Shown piece after piece: positions 8,252 through 16,295 of a DNA stretch of 33,736 nt. Every line of letters begins with the position of its first letter. The first letter of the stretch is position 1. A program made the translations under genes and the position numbers. The notes under the pieces were generated by a model. That model was not told the DNA's origin. It searched no databases and saw nothing but the letters and a program-made list of their open reading frames with translations. This DNA comes from AR12 sp036265915. GTDB taxonomy: Bacteria > Methylomirabilota > Methylomirabilia > Rokubacteriales > CSP1-6. The DNA is taken from positions 1 through 33,736 of the forward strand of contig DATAOC010000139.1 in NCBI GenBank assembly GCA_036265915.1. The letters are read 5' to 3'.

Positions 8252-10034
8252 GGCTGTCGATGTCTTCCCCGAGGTAGACGGTGACGACGGCAGCATCTGC
8301 CTGCACCTCGACCGGCGTGCCCTCGGCGATCTTTTCGCCGTAGTTCAGCACGACCACCCGGTCGGAGACGCCCATGACGAGTCGCATGTCATGCTCGATG
8401 ATGAGGACGGCGATGCCCAGATCGCGCAGGCGCTCGATGAGGCGCATCATCTCGACCTTCTCCGTCGCGTTCAGCCCCGCGGCGGGCTCGTCGAGCAGCA
8501 GCAACGGCGGCTCCCCGGCGAGCGCGCGCGCCACCTCGACGAGCTTCTGCTGGCCGAACGGCAGGCTGGCGGCGGGCGCCAGCGCGTGCGCCTCGAGGCC
8601 GACCAGAGCCAGGCAGCCGAGCGCGCGCCCGAGGCGCTCACGATCGGCCGTTCGCTGGGCGGGCAGGCCGAGGATCGCGCCGACGAAGCTGTCGGGTCGA
8701 CGGCGCGCGCCGGCCACCATCACGTTCTCGAGCACAGACAGGCTGCCGAAGAGCTGCACGTTCTGGAACGTGCGAAAGACGCCGAGCCGCGCGATCTCGT
8801 GCGAGGGCGTGCCGGTGAGGCGCCGCCCGTGGAACGCCACCTCGCCCGCGGTCGGCGCGTAGACGCCCGTGATGACGTTGAACAGCGTCGTCTTTCCCGC
8901 GCCGTTCGGGCCGATGACGGCCTTGATCTCCCCGGGCTGCACGTCGAACGAGCAGTCGCTGAGCGCCCGGACGCCGCCGAAGTCCTTCGACACCCGGCGC
9001 ACCTCGAGCAGCGGCGCGGGGCCGCCGGGCATCGCCACACGCGGCGGCGCGATCGGCTCCGCGCCGAGCGGCGTCGCCCGCGCACGCCGCTCGAGCAGAC
9101 CCGCGAGACCGCGCGGAAGGAACAGCATCACGATGATGAGCGCCAGCCCATACAGCGGCACCTCGTAGTCGCCGTACTTGCGCAGATACTCCGGCAGTGC
9201 GGTGAGCAGCAGCGCGCCGAGCACGGGTCCCCAGTAGCGGCCGATGCCGCCGATGGCGACCATGAGGACCAGCACGACGGAGGCGAGGAACGAGAAGATC
9301 TCCGGGCTGATGACGGTGATGTAGTGCGCGTAGAGGCTGCCGGCCACCGAGGCATACACGGCGGACAGCACGAACACGCTGCGCTTGGCGCGCGAGGCGT
9401 CCACACCCATCGCGCGCGCCGCGACTTCGCTGTCGCCGACGGCGCGGAGCGCGCGGCCGACGGCCGAGTTCACGAGGTTCCGGGCCAGCCACAGCGCCAC
9501 GCCGACGAACGTCCAGATCAGATAGTAGTGCGCGAGGTCGCTCGTGAAGCGCAGTGGCCCGACGTCCCACGGTGGGATGCCCGCGAGCCCCGACGATCCG
9601 CCCGTCCACCGATAGAGCTGCACGAACGCGAGATGCAGCACGACGCCGATGCCGAGCGTCGCCATCGCCAGGTAATACGACTTCAGCTTCAGGGTCGGGA
9701 TACCGATCACGTACGCGAGCGCGCCGGTCGCGCACGCTGCGAGCGGCATGCCGAGCCACGGTGACAGACCCAGCCGCGCACCGAGGACGCCGGAGCCGTA
9801 GGCGCCGAGTCCGTAGAATCCCGCGTGGCCGAGCGAGACCTGGCCGGCGTAGCCCATCAGCAGATTCAGGCCCATCGCGAGCATCACGTTGAGCCCGGCG
9901 AAGGCGAGGACCTGGACGATGTAGGCGTTGGGCGCCAGCCACGGAGCCACCGCGACCGCGGCGAGGAACGCGGTGACGCCCCAGCCCGCGACGGCGACTA
10001 GAGATCCACGAGCCGGAACTTGCCCTGCCGCCAC
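8238..10034 (-). CDS. Fused LivM permease - LivG ATPase
   Basis: About 598 residues in one open frame. Residues 1-330 form a LivM-type permease with many hydrophobic spans and the GLNLLMGYAGQVSLGHAGF motif. Residues 341-598 form a LivG-type ATPase with Walker A GPNGAGKT at 375-382, signature LPFGQQKLVEVARAL, Walker B LLLLDEPAAGLN and switch histidine in IIEHDM. The two halves are separate proteins in E. coli; fusion is known in several lineages. The start is uncertain. A GTG at 10034 overlaps the binding-protein gene by 37 bases and keeps the first membrane span intact. A GTG at 9950 would delete most of that span. The frame is open further upstream, but there it is a shadow of the binding-protein gene. 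Confidence 0.9.
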   Translation of the reverse strand: MAAGQVPARGSLVAVAGWGVTAFLAAVAVAPWLAPNAYIVQVLAFAGLNVMLAMGLNLLMGYAGQVSLGHAGFYGLGAYGSGVLGARLGLSPWLGMPLAACATGALAYVIGIPTLKLKSYYLAMATLGIGVVLHLAFVQLYRWTGGSSGLAGIPPWDVGPLRFTSDLAHYYLIWTFVGVALWLARNLVNSAVGRALRAVGDSEVAARAMGVDASRAKRSVFVLSAVYASVAGSLYAHYITVISPEIFSFLASVVLVLMVAIGGIGRYWGPVLGALLLTALPEYLRKYGDYEVPLYGLALIIVMLFLPRGLAGLLERRARATPLGAEPIAPPRVAMPGGPAPLLEVRRVSKDFGGVRALSDCSFDVQPGEIKAVIGPNGAGKTTLFNVITGVYAPTAGEVAFHGRRLTGTPSHEIARLGVFRTFQNVQLFGSLSVLENVMVAGARRRPDSFVGAILGLPAQRTADRERLGRALGCLALVGLEAHALAPAASLPFGQQKLVEVARALAGEPPLLLLDEPAAGLNATEKVEMMRLIERLRDLGIAVLIIEHDMRLVMGVSDRVVVLNYGEKIAEGTPVEVQADAAVVTVYLGEDIDSHAGS

Positions 10035-11167
10035 TCGATCATGCTCACGTCGCTCTTGGCGAGGCCCCAGTGCTTCTGCGGCGAGAACGTGAAGACGCCA
10101 CCGACGCCCTTGAACTCCTTGATGCTCGACTCCAGCCCGCCGCGGATCCTGTCCTTCTCGTTGCCCGCGCGGGCCATCGCGTGCGCCACCATGCCGATGC
10201 CGTCCCACGCCTGCCCGCCGTAGACGTCGGTGTCCTCGTTGTACTTCGCGCGATAGCGGCCCTTGTAGTCGAGGATGGTCGACTTGATGGGGTCGGTGTC
10301 CGGCAGCTGCTCGGCGACCGGAAACTTCAGCGACGTCAGCAGCAGCCCTTCGGCGGCGTCGCCGGCCAGCTGCATGTAGCGATCGGCGACGAAGCCGAAG
10401 CCGTGCACGAGGGTCTGCTTGAGCCCGAGCTGGCGCGCATTCTTGAGGAAGACCACGCCGGCCGGCGTCACCGTCCAGCAGATGATCGCCTGCGCGCTGG
10501 TGGCTCGAATGCGCGTGAGCTGGGTGGTGAGGTCGTTGTCGGCCGGCTGGAACTCCTCCCAGGCGACGACGTTCACGCCCGCGCCGGGCGCCTGCGCGCG
10601 CAGCTGGTCGCGCGCGCTCACGCCGAACGCGCCCGTGTCGTTCAGCATCGCGACATCCTTGAGCCCCTTCTTCTTGAAGAAATCGAGCAGCCGCGCGACG
10701 ACCTCGACGTCGTTCACGGTCGACTTGAACACCCACGCGCGGTCCTTCACGGGCTCCACCAGCGCCGTCGCGCCCGAGACGCTCATGAGCGGCAGCTGCG
10801 CGCGCTGCACGCTGGGCACGAGGGCCAGCCCGATATCGCTGCGGTTGCCGTCGCCGACGATGACGTCGACGCGATCCTGCTCGATGAGTCGCTTGGCCGC
10901 GAGCACGGCCTTGGAGGACTCGCTGGCCGCGTCGTAGAGGAAGAGCTCGATCGGATGGCCGTTGATGCCTCCCTTCTTGTTCGTCTCCTCGACGAACAGC
11001 TCCACCGAGCGCTTCATGCGGTCGCCGAGAAACGCGGCCGGGCCGGTGTAGGAGAAGATGCTGCCGATCTTGTACGGCTCGCCGGCCGCGCGTGCCGAGA
11101 GCCTCGGCAGCAGCGCCGCGGCCAGCCCGGCGCCCGCCATTGCGTGGAATTGTCGTCGTGTGAGCAT
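9998..11167 (-). CDS. Tat-exported branched-chain amino acid-type ABC substrate-binding protein
   Basis: A 389-residue periplasmic binding protein of the Leu/Ile/Val-binding type 1 fold. The N-terminus MLTRRQFHAMAGAGLAAALL has a twin-arginine motif and a hydrophobic stretch, with likely cleavage around SARAAGE near residue 28, so export is probably through Tat. The mature part starts IGSIFSYTGPAAFLGD, a typical ligand-site region; IVGDGNRSDIG and GINGHPIELFLYD are also family-like. Tat export could mean folding in the cytoplasm before export. The ATG at 11167 has AAGGGGTGA upstream. It follows livH by 17 bases. HAAT proteins bind amino acids, aromatic acids, amides or other small acids; the ligand here is unknown. 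Confidence 0.93.
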   Translation of the reverse strand: MLTRRQFHAMAGAGLAAALLPRLSARAAGEPYKIGSIFSYTGPAAFLGDRMKRSVELFVEETNKKGGINGHPIELFLYDAASESSKAVLAAKRLIEQDRVDVIVGDGNRSDIGLALVPSVQRAQLPLMSVSGATALVEPVKDRAWVFKSTVNDVEVVARLLDFFKKKGLKDVAMLNDTGAFGVSARDQLRAQAPGAGVNVVAWEEFQPADNDLTTQLTRIRATSAQAIICWTVTPAGVVFLKNARQLGLKQTLVHGFGFVADRYMQLAGDAAEGLLLTSLKFPVAEQLPDTDPIKSTILDYKGRYRAKYNEDTDVYGGQAWDGIGMVAHAMARAGNEKDRIRGGLESSIKEFKGVGGVFTFSPQKHWGLAKSDVSMIEWRQGKFRLVDL

Positions 11168-11184
11168 GCGTGTCGTCACCCCTT

Positions 11185-12066
11185 TTACACGCGCTCGCTC
11201 TCGGCCGCACCGAGAAGCCCGCGTGGTCGAAAGAAGAGCATCAGGAGCAGCAGGACGAACGCGAGCACGTCCTTCAGCTCGGATGCGATGATCCCGCCGC
11301 CCAGCGCCTCGAGCAGGCCCAGGAGGAGGCCGCCCGCGATGCCGCCGAACGTGTTGCCGAGGCCCCCGGCCACCGCGGCCGCAAAGCCCTTGAGACCGAG
11401 CATCGTGCCCGCGTCGTAGATCGTCAGCGTCATGGGCGTGATGATGATGCCGGCCACCGCGCCGACGGCGGCGCCGAGCGCGAACGAGAGCATCACCATG
11501 CGGCCGACGTCGATCCCGACCAGGCGCGCCGCCTCGCGATCGATGGCCACCGCCTGCATCGCCTTGCCGAGCAGCGTTCGCCCGAAGAACAGCTGCAGCG
11601 CGAGCACGATCGCGATCGCGACGCTGATGATCCACAGTGCCTGCGGCAGGATGGCGGCGCCGAGCAGCCAGATCGGCCGCTCGCCGCTGAAGGCCGGCAG
11701 TCCCGCGGCATTCTTGCCGAGCGTGACCATGACGGCGCCCTTGAGCAGGATGGAGGCGCCGATGGTGATGATGATCAGGTTCAGGACGTCGGCGCCGCGC
11801 GCGGGCCGGATCGCCAGCCGCTCCAGCAGCACGCCGATGGCCGTGACCGCAACCACGGTGATCACCATCACCACCGTCAGCGGCAATCGGGTGGCCGCCA
11901 GAAGCGCGGCGCCCAGCATGCCGCCGAGCATGGCGAACTCGCCCTGGGCGAAGTTCACCGCGCCGGTGGCGTTGAAGACGATGTTGAAGCCGACCGCGAC
12001 GAGCCCATAGATGGCGCCCATCGTGATGCCGGCGAAGCAGAACTGCACGAGGTCGGCGAAGGCCAA
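11185..12066 (-). CDS. livH: Branched-chain amino acid-type ABC permease LivH
   Basis: A permease with about eight hydrophobic spans, the LivH motif NIVFNATGAVNFAQGEF near residue 30, and the cytoplasmic loop AVAIDREAARLVGIDVGR. It forms the membrane channel with the LivM half of the fused protein. The start is uncertain: TTG at 12066 gives 293 residues and an N-terminus of normal length, GTG at 12048 is slightly shorter, and GTG at 12129 adds 21 atypical residues that would span the likely promoter. No strong Shine-Dalgarno site precedes any of them. It is the first gene of the long minus-strand operon. Confidence 0.9.
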   Translation of the reverse strand: MAFADLVQFCFAGITMGAIYGLVAVGFNIVFNATGAVNFAQGEFAMLGGMLGAALLAATRLPLTVVMVITVVAVTAIGVLLERLAIRPARGADVLNLIIITIGASILLKGAVMVTLGKNAAGLPAFSGERPIWLLGAAILPQALWIISVAIAIVLALQLFFGRTLLGKAMQAVAIDREAARLVGIDVGRMVMLSFALGAAVGAVAGIIITPMTLTIYDAGTMLGLKGFAAAVAGGLGNTFGGIAGGLLLGLLEALGGGIIASELKDVLAFVLLLLMLFFRPRGLLGAAESERV

Positions 12067-12079
12067 AGCGTCTCGCCGT

Positions 12080-12108
12080 AAGCTAGGGGCGAGCGGATAT
12101 GATGTCAA
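12080..12108 (-). promoter_or_regulatory. Candidate promoter of the liv/catabolic operon
   Basis: On the minus strand a perfect -35 box TTGACA (12108-12103) is followed after 17 bases by TAGCTT (12085-12080), which keeps the first, second and last bases of the -10 consensus. Transcription would begin near 12073, just before the TTG/GTG start candidates of livH. This is also a local AT-rich dip in a very GC-rich window. Pattern match only. Confidence 0.5.
12098..12103 (+). promoter_or_regulatory. Candidate -10 box for the PPOX/cyclase transcript
   Basis: TATGAT matches five of six bases of the -10 consensus and ends 12 bases before the GTG of the PPOX gene. No clear -35 box lies 17 bases upstream. 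A start near 12110 would give a leader of only about five bases. It shares base 12103 with the opposing -35 box of livH. Confidence 0.4.
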
Positions 12109-12115
12109 GACAGCC

Positions 12116-12502
12116 GTGAGCCGGATCACCGACCTCGCGCGCGAGCGCTACATCAGCCTGGCGACCTTCCGCCGGAACGGGACGGAGGTGCGCACGCCCG
12201 TCTGGTTCGTCGCGCACGACGATCACCTCTACGTCGTCATCGCGGGCGACTCCGGCAAGGCCAAGCGTCTGCGCAACTCGTCGCGCGCGCGCGTGGCGCC
12301 CTGCGACGTCCGCGGCCGGGTGTCCGGCGCCTGGCGCGACGCCACGGCACGCATCGCGGCCGACGCGCCCGAGCCGGCGATCCGCGCGGCGTTTCGAAGG
12401 AAGTACGGCTGGCAGGTCCGGCTCTTCGAGCTCATGTCGCGCGTCACGGGCCGCATCCACCGGCGGGCGTGGATCGAGGTCACGCTCACGCCGGCCGGCT
12501 GA
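12116..12502 (+). CDS. PPOX-class F420/FMN-dependent oxidoreductase family protein
   Basis: A 128-residue split-barrel flavin/deazaflavin-binding protein. ERYISLATFRRNGTEVRTPV near residue 10, GKAKRLRNS and RVAPCDVRG match the subfamily annotated as PPOX-class F420-dependent enzymes; whether the cofactor is F420 or FMN cannot be decided here. The start is the GTG at 12116: the frame is open further upstream, but those residues overlap the livH start region and look unlike the family. There is no Shine-Dalgarno site, which fits a near-leaderless transcript from the TATGAT box. The cyclase/ATPase gene follows after 9 bases and may be co-transcribed. Confidence 0.85.
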   Translation: MSRITDLARERYISLATFRRNGTEVRTPVWFVAHDDHLYVVIAGDSGKAKRLRNSSRARVAPCDVRGRVSGAWRDATARIAADAPEPAIRAAFRRKYGWQVRLFELMSRVTGRIHRRAWIEVTLTPAG

Positions 12503-12511
12503 CGGACCGCC

Positions 12512-15500
12512 ATGCGCTGTTCCCGGTGCCGCCACGAGGCGCCCGCCGGCGCCGATTTCTGTCCGGAGTGCGGCGCGCGTCTCGCACACGGCTGTCCGCG
12601 CTGCAGCGCCACCGCCGAGCCGGGTCACAAGTTCTGCGTGAAGTGCGGTGCGTCGCTGGCGGCCTCAGAGCCAATTCCGCCCCCCGCAGCCGCAGAGCGC
12701 CGCCAGCTCACCGTGATGTTCTGCGACGTCGTGGGCGCCACCGCCGTCTCGAGCAGGCTCGATCCCGAGGAGATGCGCGAGCTGATCCGCGCCTACCAGC
12801 AGACGTGCGCGACGGTCATCGCACAGTGTGACGGGCATGTCGCGCAATATCTCGGTGACGGCCTGCTGGTGTACTTCGGCTATCCGCTCGCACACGAGGA
12901 CGACGCGCGGCGCGCCGTGCGTGCGGGGCTGGAGATCGTCGCTGCCGTCGAGCGCGCCGACCTGCGGCCGCACCACCGTGATGCTGAGCAGCTAGCCGTG
13001 CGCGTCGGTGTCCACACCGGCCTCGTGGTGATCGGTGAGATCGGAGACCGCGAGCGCCACGAGCAGCTGGCGCTCGGTGAGACGCCGAACCTCGCGGCCC
13101 GACTCCAGGCGCTCGCGACACCGGGCACCGTGGCCGTGAGCGAGGCGACATACCGGCTCGCCGGGCCGAGCTTTCGCTGGCACGACCTCGGCACGGTCGT
13201 CGTTCGCGGCTTTGCGCAGCCCCAGCGCGTCTGGCGGCCGCTCGCCAGGCTCGGCGGGCCGCGGCGGGCCGCGACCGACGCGCCGCTCGTCGGGCGTGAC
13301 GCCGAGCTGAGCCTGTTGCGGCGACGCTGGGAGCAGGCGCAGACGGGCGACGGGCAGGTGGTGCTGCTCACCGGCGACCCCGGCATCGGCAAGTCGCGCA
13401 TCACCGACACGTTCGTCGAAGATACCGGCGCAGCGCCGGCCGCCGTCTTCCGCTGGTTCTGCTCCTCCTATCATCAGAACAGCGCGCTCCATCCGTTCGC
13501 CTCGCAGGTCGAGGAGGCCGCCGGCGGCGCGGGCGACGATGTGCCGGCACGTCGGCTCGACCGGCTCGAGCGGTGGCTCGACGCCTCCGGAGCGCCGCGC
13601 GACCATGTCCCGCTGCTGGCAGCGCTCCTGTCGATGCCGTTCGCGGACCGCTACGGTGCGCTCGACATGACGCCGTCCGCACAGCGCGAGAAGACGCTGC
13701 AGGCGCTCGAAGATCAGGTCGCGCGCCTCGCCGCATCCCGACCCGTGCTCGGCGTTCTGGAGGACGCGCACTGGATCGATCCCACGTCGCGCATCCTGCT
13801 GGACCGCCTGGTGGACCTGGTGCTCCGACGCCGCGTGCTCCTGGTGGTGACCGCCCGGCCCGAGTTCAGTCCGTCGTGGGCGCAGCTGCCCCACGTGACG
13901 GTGCTGACCCTCAACCATCTCGGGCGCGAGGAGGCGTCGCGACTCGTCGCCAGCCTCGCGCGCGGCCGCGCGCTGCCCACGACGCTCGTCGACGGCATCG
14001 TGGAGCGCGGCGAAGGCATTCCGCTGTACGTCGAGGAGATCACCAAGGCCGCACTCGAGGGCGACGACCGGATCCCGGCCACCCTGCGCGACTCGCTCAC
14101 CGCGCGCCTGGACCGCCTCGGCTGGGCCAAGGAGGTGGCGCAGGCGGCCGCGGTCGTCGGACGCGAGTTCGACGACGAGGTGCTGGCCGCGATCATGCCC
14201 CTGGCGGAGGATCGGCGGCGGGAGGCGCTCGCCCAGCTCGGCCGCGCTCAGCTCGTGCTCGAACGCCGCGGCAGCGGCCGCACGATCCACGTCTTCCGTC
14301 ACGCGCTCATCCACGAGGCTGCGTACCAGTCGCTGCTCAACACGACGCGACGCGCGTACCATCGCCGTATCGCCGAGGTGCTCCAGGCGCGTTTCGTCGA
14401 GCGCGCGGAGAGCGAGCCGGAGACGCTCGCGCACCATTTCACGGAGGCGGGCGACGCGCCGCGTGCGGTCACGTACTGGCTGCGCGCCGGCCAGCGCGCC
14501 GCGCAGCGATCCGCAAATCTCGAAGCCGTCGAGCACCTCCGCCGCGGCCAGCAGCTGCTCGAGCGCTGTCCAGCCGGGACGGAGCGCGACGAACTGGAGG
14601 TGGCGCTCCTCATCGCGCTCGGGCCCGCCTTGATGGCCACGCGCGGGTGGAACGCGCCGGAGGTGGACGCGGTCTACGCGCGCGCCCGGGCGCTCGCCGC
14701 CGAGCGCGGCCGCTCGAAGGACGTCTTCCCGGCCCTCTGGGGCCGCTGGCTCGTCGCCCACTCCGGCGGGCAGGCGGAGCGCGCGCGCGAGCTACTCGAG
14801 GAGCTGCGCGTCGTGCTGAAGGGCACGACGGACGTCCGGCTGCTCATGCAGTTGCATCACGCCACCGTCTCGACGAAGTGCTCGGACGCCGACCTCGGCG
14901 GCAGCGCCGTCCACGTCGAGGAGGTCCTGCAGCGCTATCGCGTCGAGGAGCACCGCGAGCAGGCCCTCGTGTACGGCGGCCACGATCCGGGCGTCTGCGT
15001 GCTCAGCATCGGCGCCCTCGTGCACGTGATGCGAGGCGATCTCCGCCACGCCCGCCGGCTGAGCGACGAGGCGCTGGCGCTCGCGGCGCGCGTGGGCCAC
15101 GTGCCGAGCGTCGCGCACGCCGAGTGGTATCGCGCCGAGCTCTGCCACATCCACGGTGACGTGGCGGAGGCGGAGACGCGCGCCCGCAGCGTGCTGCGCG
15201 TCGCGTCGGAGAAGGGCATCGCGCACTACGCGGCGTGGGCGCGGCTGGTCCTCGGCTGGGCCATGGTACAGCGGGGATCGGCGGACACCGGACTCGCGAT
15301 GCTCGACGAAGGCCTCGTGGCGTTGCACGCGACGGGCAATCACTACCATCTCGCGCACCGGTTCACCGTGCGCACCGAGGCGCTCGCCGCGGCGGGCCGC
15401 GTGAAGGCGGCTCGCGAATCGGCGGACGAGGCGGTCGAGGCCGTCGCGCGCACCGGTGAAGTCTGGTACGAGCCGGAGGCGCTCCGCGTGAAAGCGCAGA

Positions 15501-15751
15501 TCGCGCAGGCGGGGCCGTCGCGCGATCCCGCGCTGGCCGAGCGCTGCCTGGATCAGGCGCTCACGTCGGCGCGCGCCCACGGCGCGCGGTTCTGGGAGCT
15601 CCGTGCCGCGGCGGCCCTGGCGTCACTCCGCGTGGCTCACGGGCGCGGCGCCAGCGTGCGCGACGTGCTGCGGAGCGCGCTCGACGGCTTCGACGACGCG
15701 CGCGACGTGCCCGAGATCGCCGCCGCCCGCGCGCTTCTGGCGCGCCTCTGA
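12512..15751 (+). CDS. Zinc-ribbon class III adenylate/guanylate cyclase - AAA ATPase - TPR signalling protein
   Basis: A 1079-residue cytoplasmic multidomain protein. Two CxxC zinc ribbons (C3/C6 with C17/C20, and C28/C31 with C42/C45) are followed by a class III cyclase domain at about 65-240. The two metal-binding aspartates (D72 in MFCDVVG, D116 in YLGDG) and the transition-state pair N193/R197 (TPNLAARL) are all present, so catalysis is plausible. A STAND/AAA-type ATPase follows, with Walker A GDPGIGKS at 288-295 and Walker B LGVLEDAH near 413-420. The C-terminal half is Ala/Arg/Glu-rich TPR-like helical repeats. No membrane span or DNA-binding HTH is seen. The family is common in high-GC soil bacteria and its signals are mostly unknown. 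It converges on the cytochrome gene with a 7-base gap. Confidence 0.93.
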   Translation: MRCSRCRHEAPAGADFCPECGARLAHGCPRCSATAEPGHKFCVKCGASLAASEPIPPPAAAERRQLTVMFCDVVGATAVSSRLDPEEMRELIRAYQQTCATVIAQCDGHVAQYLGDGLLVYFGYPLAHEDDARRAVRAGLEIVAAVERADLRPHHRDAEQLAVRVGVHTGLVVIGEIGDRERHEQLALGETPNLAARLQALATPGTVAVSEATYRLAGPSFRWHDLGTVVVRGFAQPQRVWRPLARLGGPRRAATDAPLVGRDAELSLLRRRWEQAQTGDGQVVLLTGDPGIGKSRITDTFVEDTGAAPAAVFRWFCSSYHQNSALHPFASQVEEAAGGAGDDVPARRLDRLERWLDASGAPRDHVPLLAALLSMPFADRYGALDMTPSAQREKTLQALEDQVARLAASRPVLGVLEDAHWIDPTSRILLDRLVDLVLRRRVLLVVTARPEFSPSWAQLPHVTVLTLNHLGREEASRLVASLARGRALPTTLVDGIVERGEGIPLYVEEITKAALEGDDRIPATLRDSLTARLDRLGWAKEVAQAAAVVGREFDDEVLAAIMPLAEDRRREALAQLGRAQLVLERRGSGRTIHVFRHALIHEAAYQSLLNTTRRAYHRRIAEVLQARFVERAESEPETLAHHFTEAGDAPRAVTYWLRAGQRAAQRSANLEAVEHLRRGQQLLERCPAGTERDELEVALLIALGPALMATRGWNAPEVDAVYARARALAAERGRSKDVFPALWGRWLVAHSGGQAERARELLEELRVVLKGTTDVRLLMQLHHATVSTKCSDADLGGSAVHVEEVLQRYRVEEHREQALVYGGHDPGVCVLSIGALVHVMRGDLRHARRLSDEALALAARVGHVPSVAHAEWYRAELCHIHGDVAEAETRARSVLRVASEKGIAHYAAWARLVLGWAMVQRGSADTGLAMLDEGLVALHATGNHYHLAHRFTVRTEALAAAGRVKAARESADEAVEAVARTGEVWYEPEALRVKAQIAQAGPSRDPALAERCLDQALTSARAHGARFWELRAAAALASLRVAHGRGASVRDVLRSALDGFDDARDVPEIAAARALLARL

Positions 15752-15758
15752 TCCCATG

Positions 15759-16295
15759 TCACCGTGACGACGCCGGATACATCCGGATGAAGTTGTCGCG
15801 GTTCGGCATCTTGACCGCCGGCAGTGTCTGCGCGTTCATCTCATCGCCCTCGGCGATCACGCCGTTCAGGTTGAGCAGATAGGCGGTGAGGGCGTAGACC
15901 TCGTCGCTGGTGAGCGACTGCGGCTGGATGTACGGCATCGCGCGGCGGACGTAGTCGAACACCGTCGTCGCGTACGGCCAGTAACTGCCGACGGTGCGCA
16001 CGGGCGCCGCGCTCGCCAGCGTCCCCTGCCCGCCCACGAGGCGATCATTGGGCTGGCCCGCACCTTTCGCGCCGTGGCAGGCCTGGCACTTCTGCTCGTA
16101 GACGACGGCGCCCTTGGCCGCGGTGCCGCTGCCCGGCGGCAGCCCGGCGCCGTCGGGGCCGACGCTGATGTCCCAGCCGGCGATCTGCGCGGGCGTCGCC
16201 GCCCGACCGAGGTTCGGCGTCTCCACGACGGCCGCGCGCGCGCAGCCGAGCGCCGTCATCGCCAGCATCGCCCACGCCAGCTCACGCGTAGACAT
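15759..16295 (-). CDS. soxD: SoxD/SorB-like mono-haem cytochrome c subunit
   Basis: A 178-residue exported cytochrome c. The haem site is C70-x-x-C73-H74 (CQACHG), and M120 in RRAMP is the likely sixth ligand. The C-terminal stretch NAQTLPAVKMPNRDNFI resembles the end of SoxD-type sulfane dehydrogenase cytochromes. Classical SoxD is about twice this size with two haems, so this protein is closer in size to a short SoxD or a SorB-like partner. The signal peptide contains TALGC (C18), an imperfect lipobox, so it could be membrane-anchored. The ATG at 16295 overlaps the end of soxC by 14 bases and has GAGGTG upstream. It should take electrons from the Mo subunit. Confidence 0.87.
   Translation of the reverse strand: MSTRELAWAMLAMTALGCARAAVVETPNLGRAATPAQIAGWDISVGPDGAGLPPGSGTAAKGAVVYEQKCQACHGAKGAGQPNDRLVGGQGTLASAAPVRTVGSYWPYATTVFDYVRRAMPYIQPQSLTSDEVYALTAYLLNLNGVIAEGDEMNAQTLPAVKMPNRDNFIRMYPASSR

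Noticed and set aside
12992..14761. A long minus-strand open frame opposite the cyclase/ATPase gene
   Set aside because: Low-complexity Arg/Glu/Gly composition and no domain; the plus-strand gene has Walker and cyclase motifs throughout.
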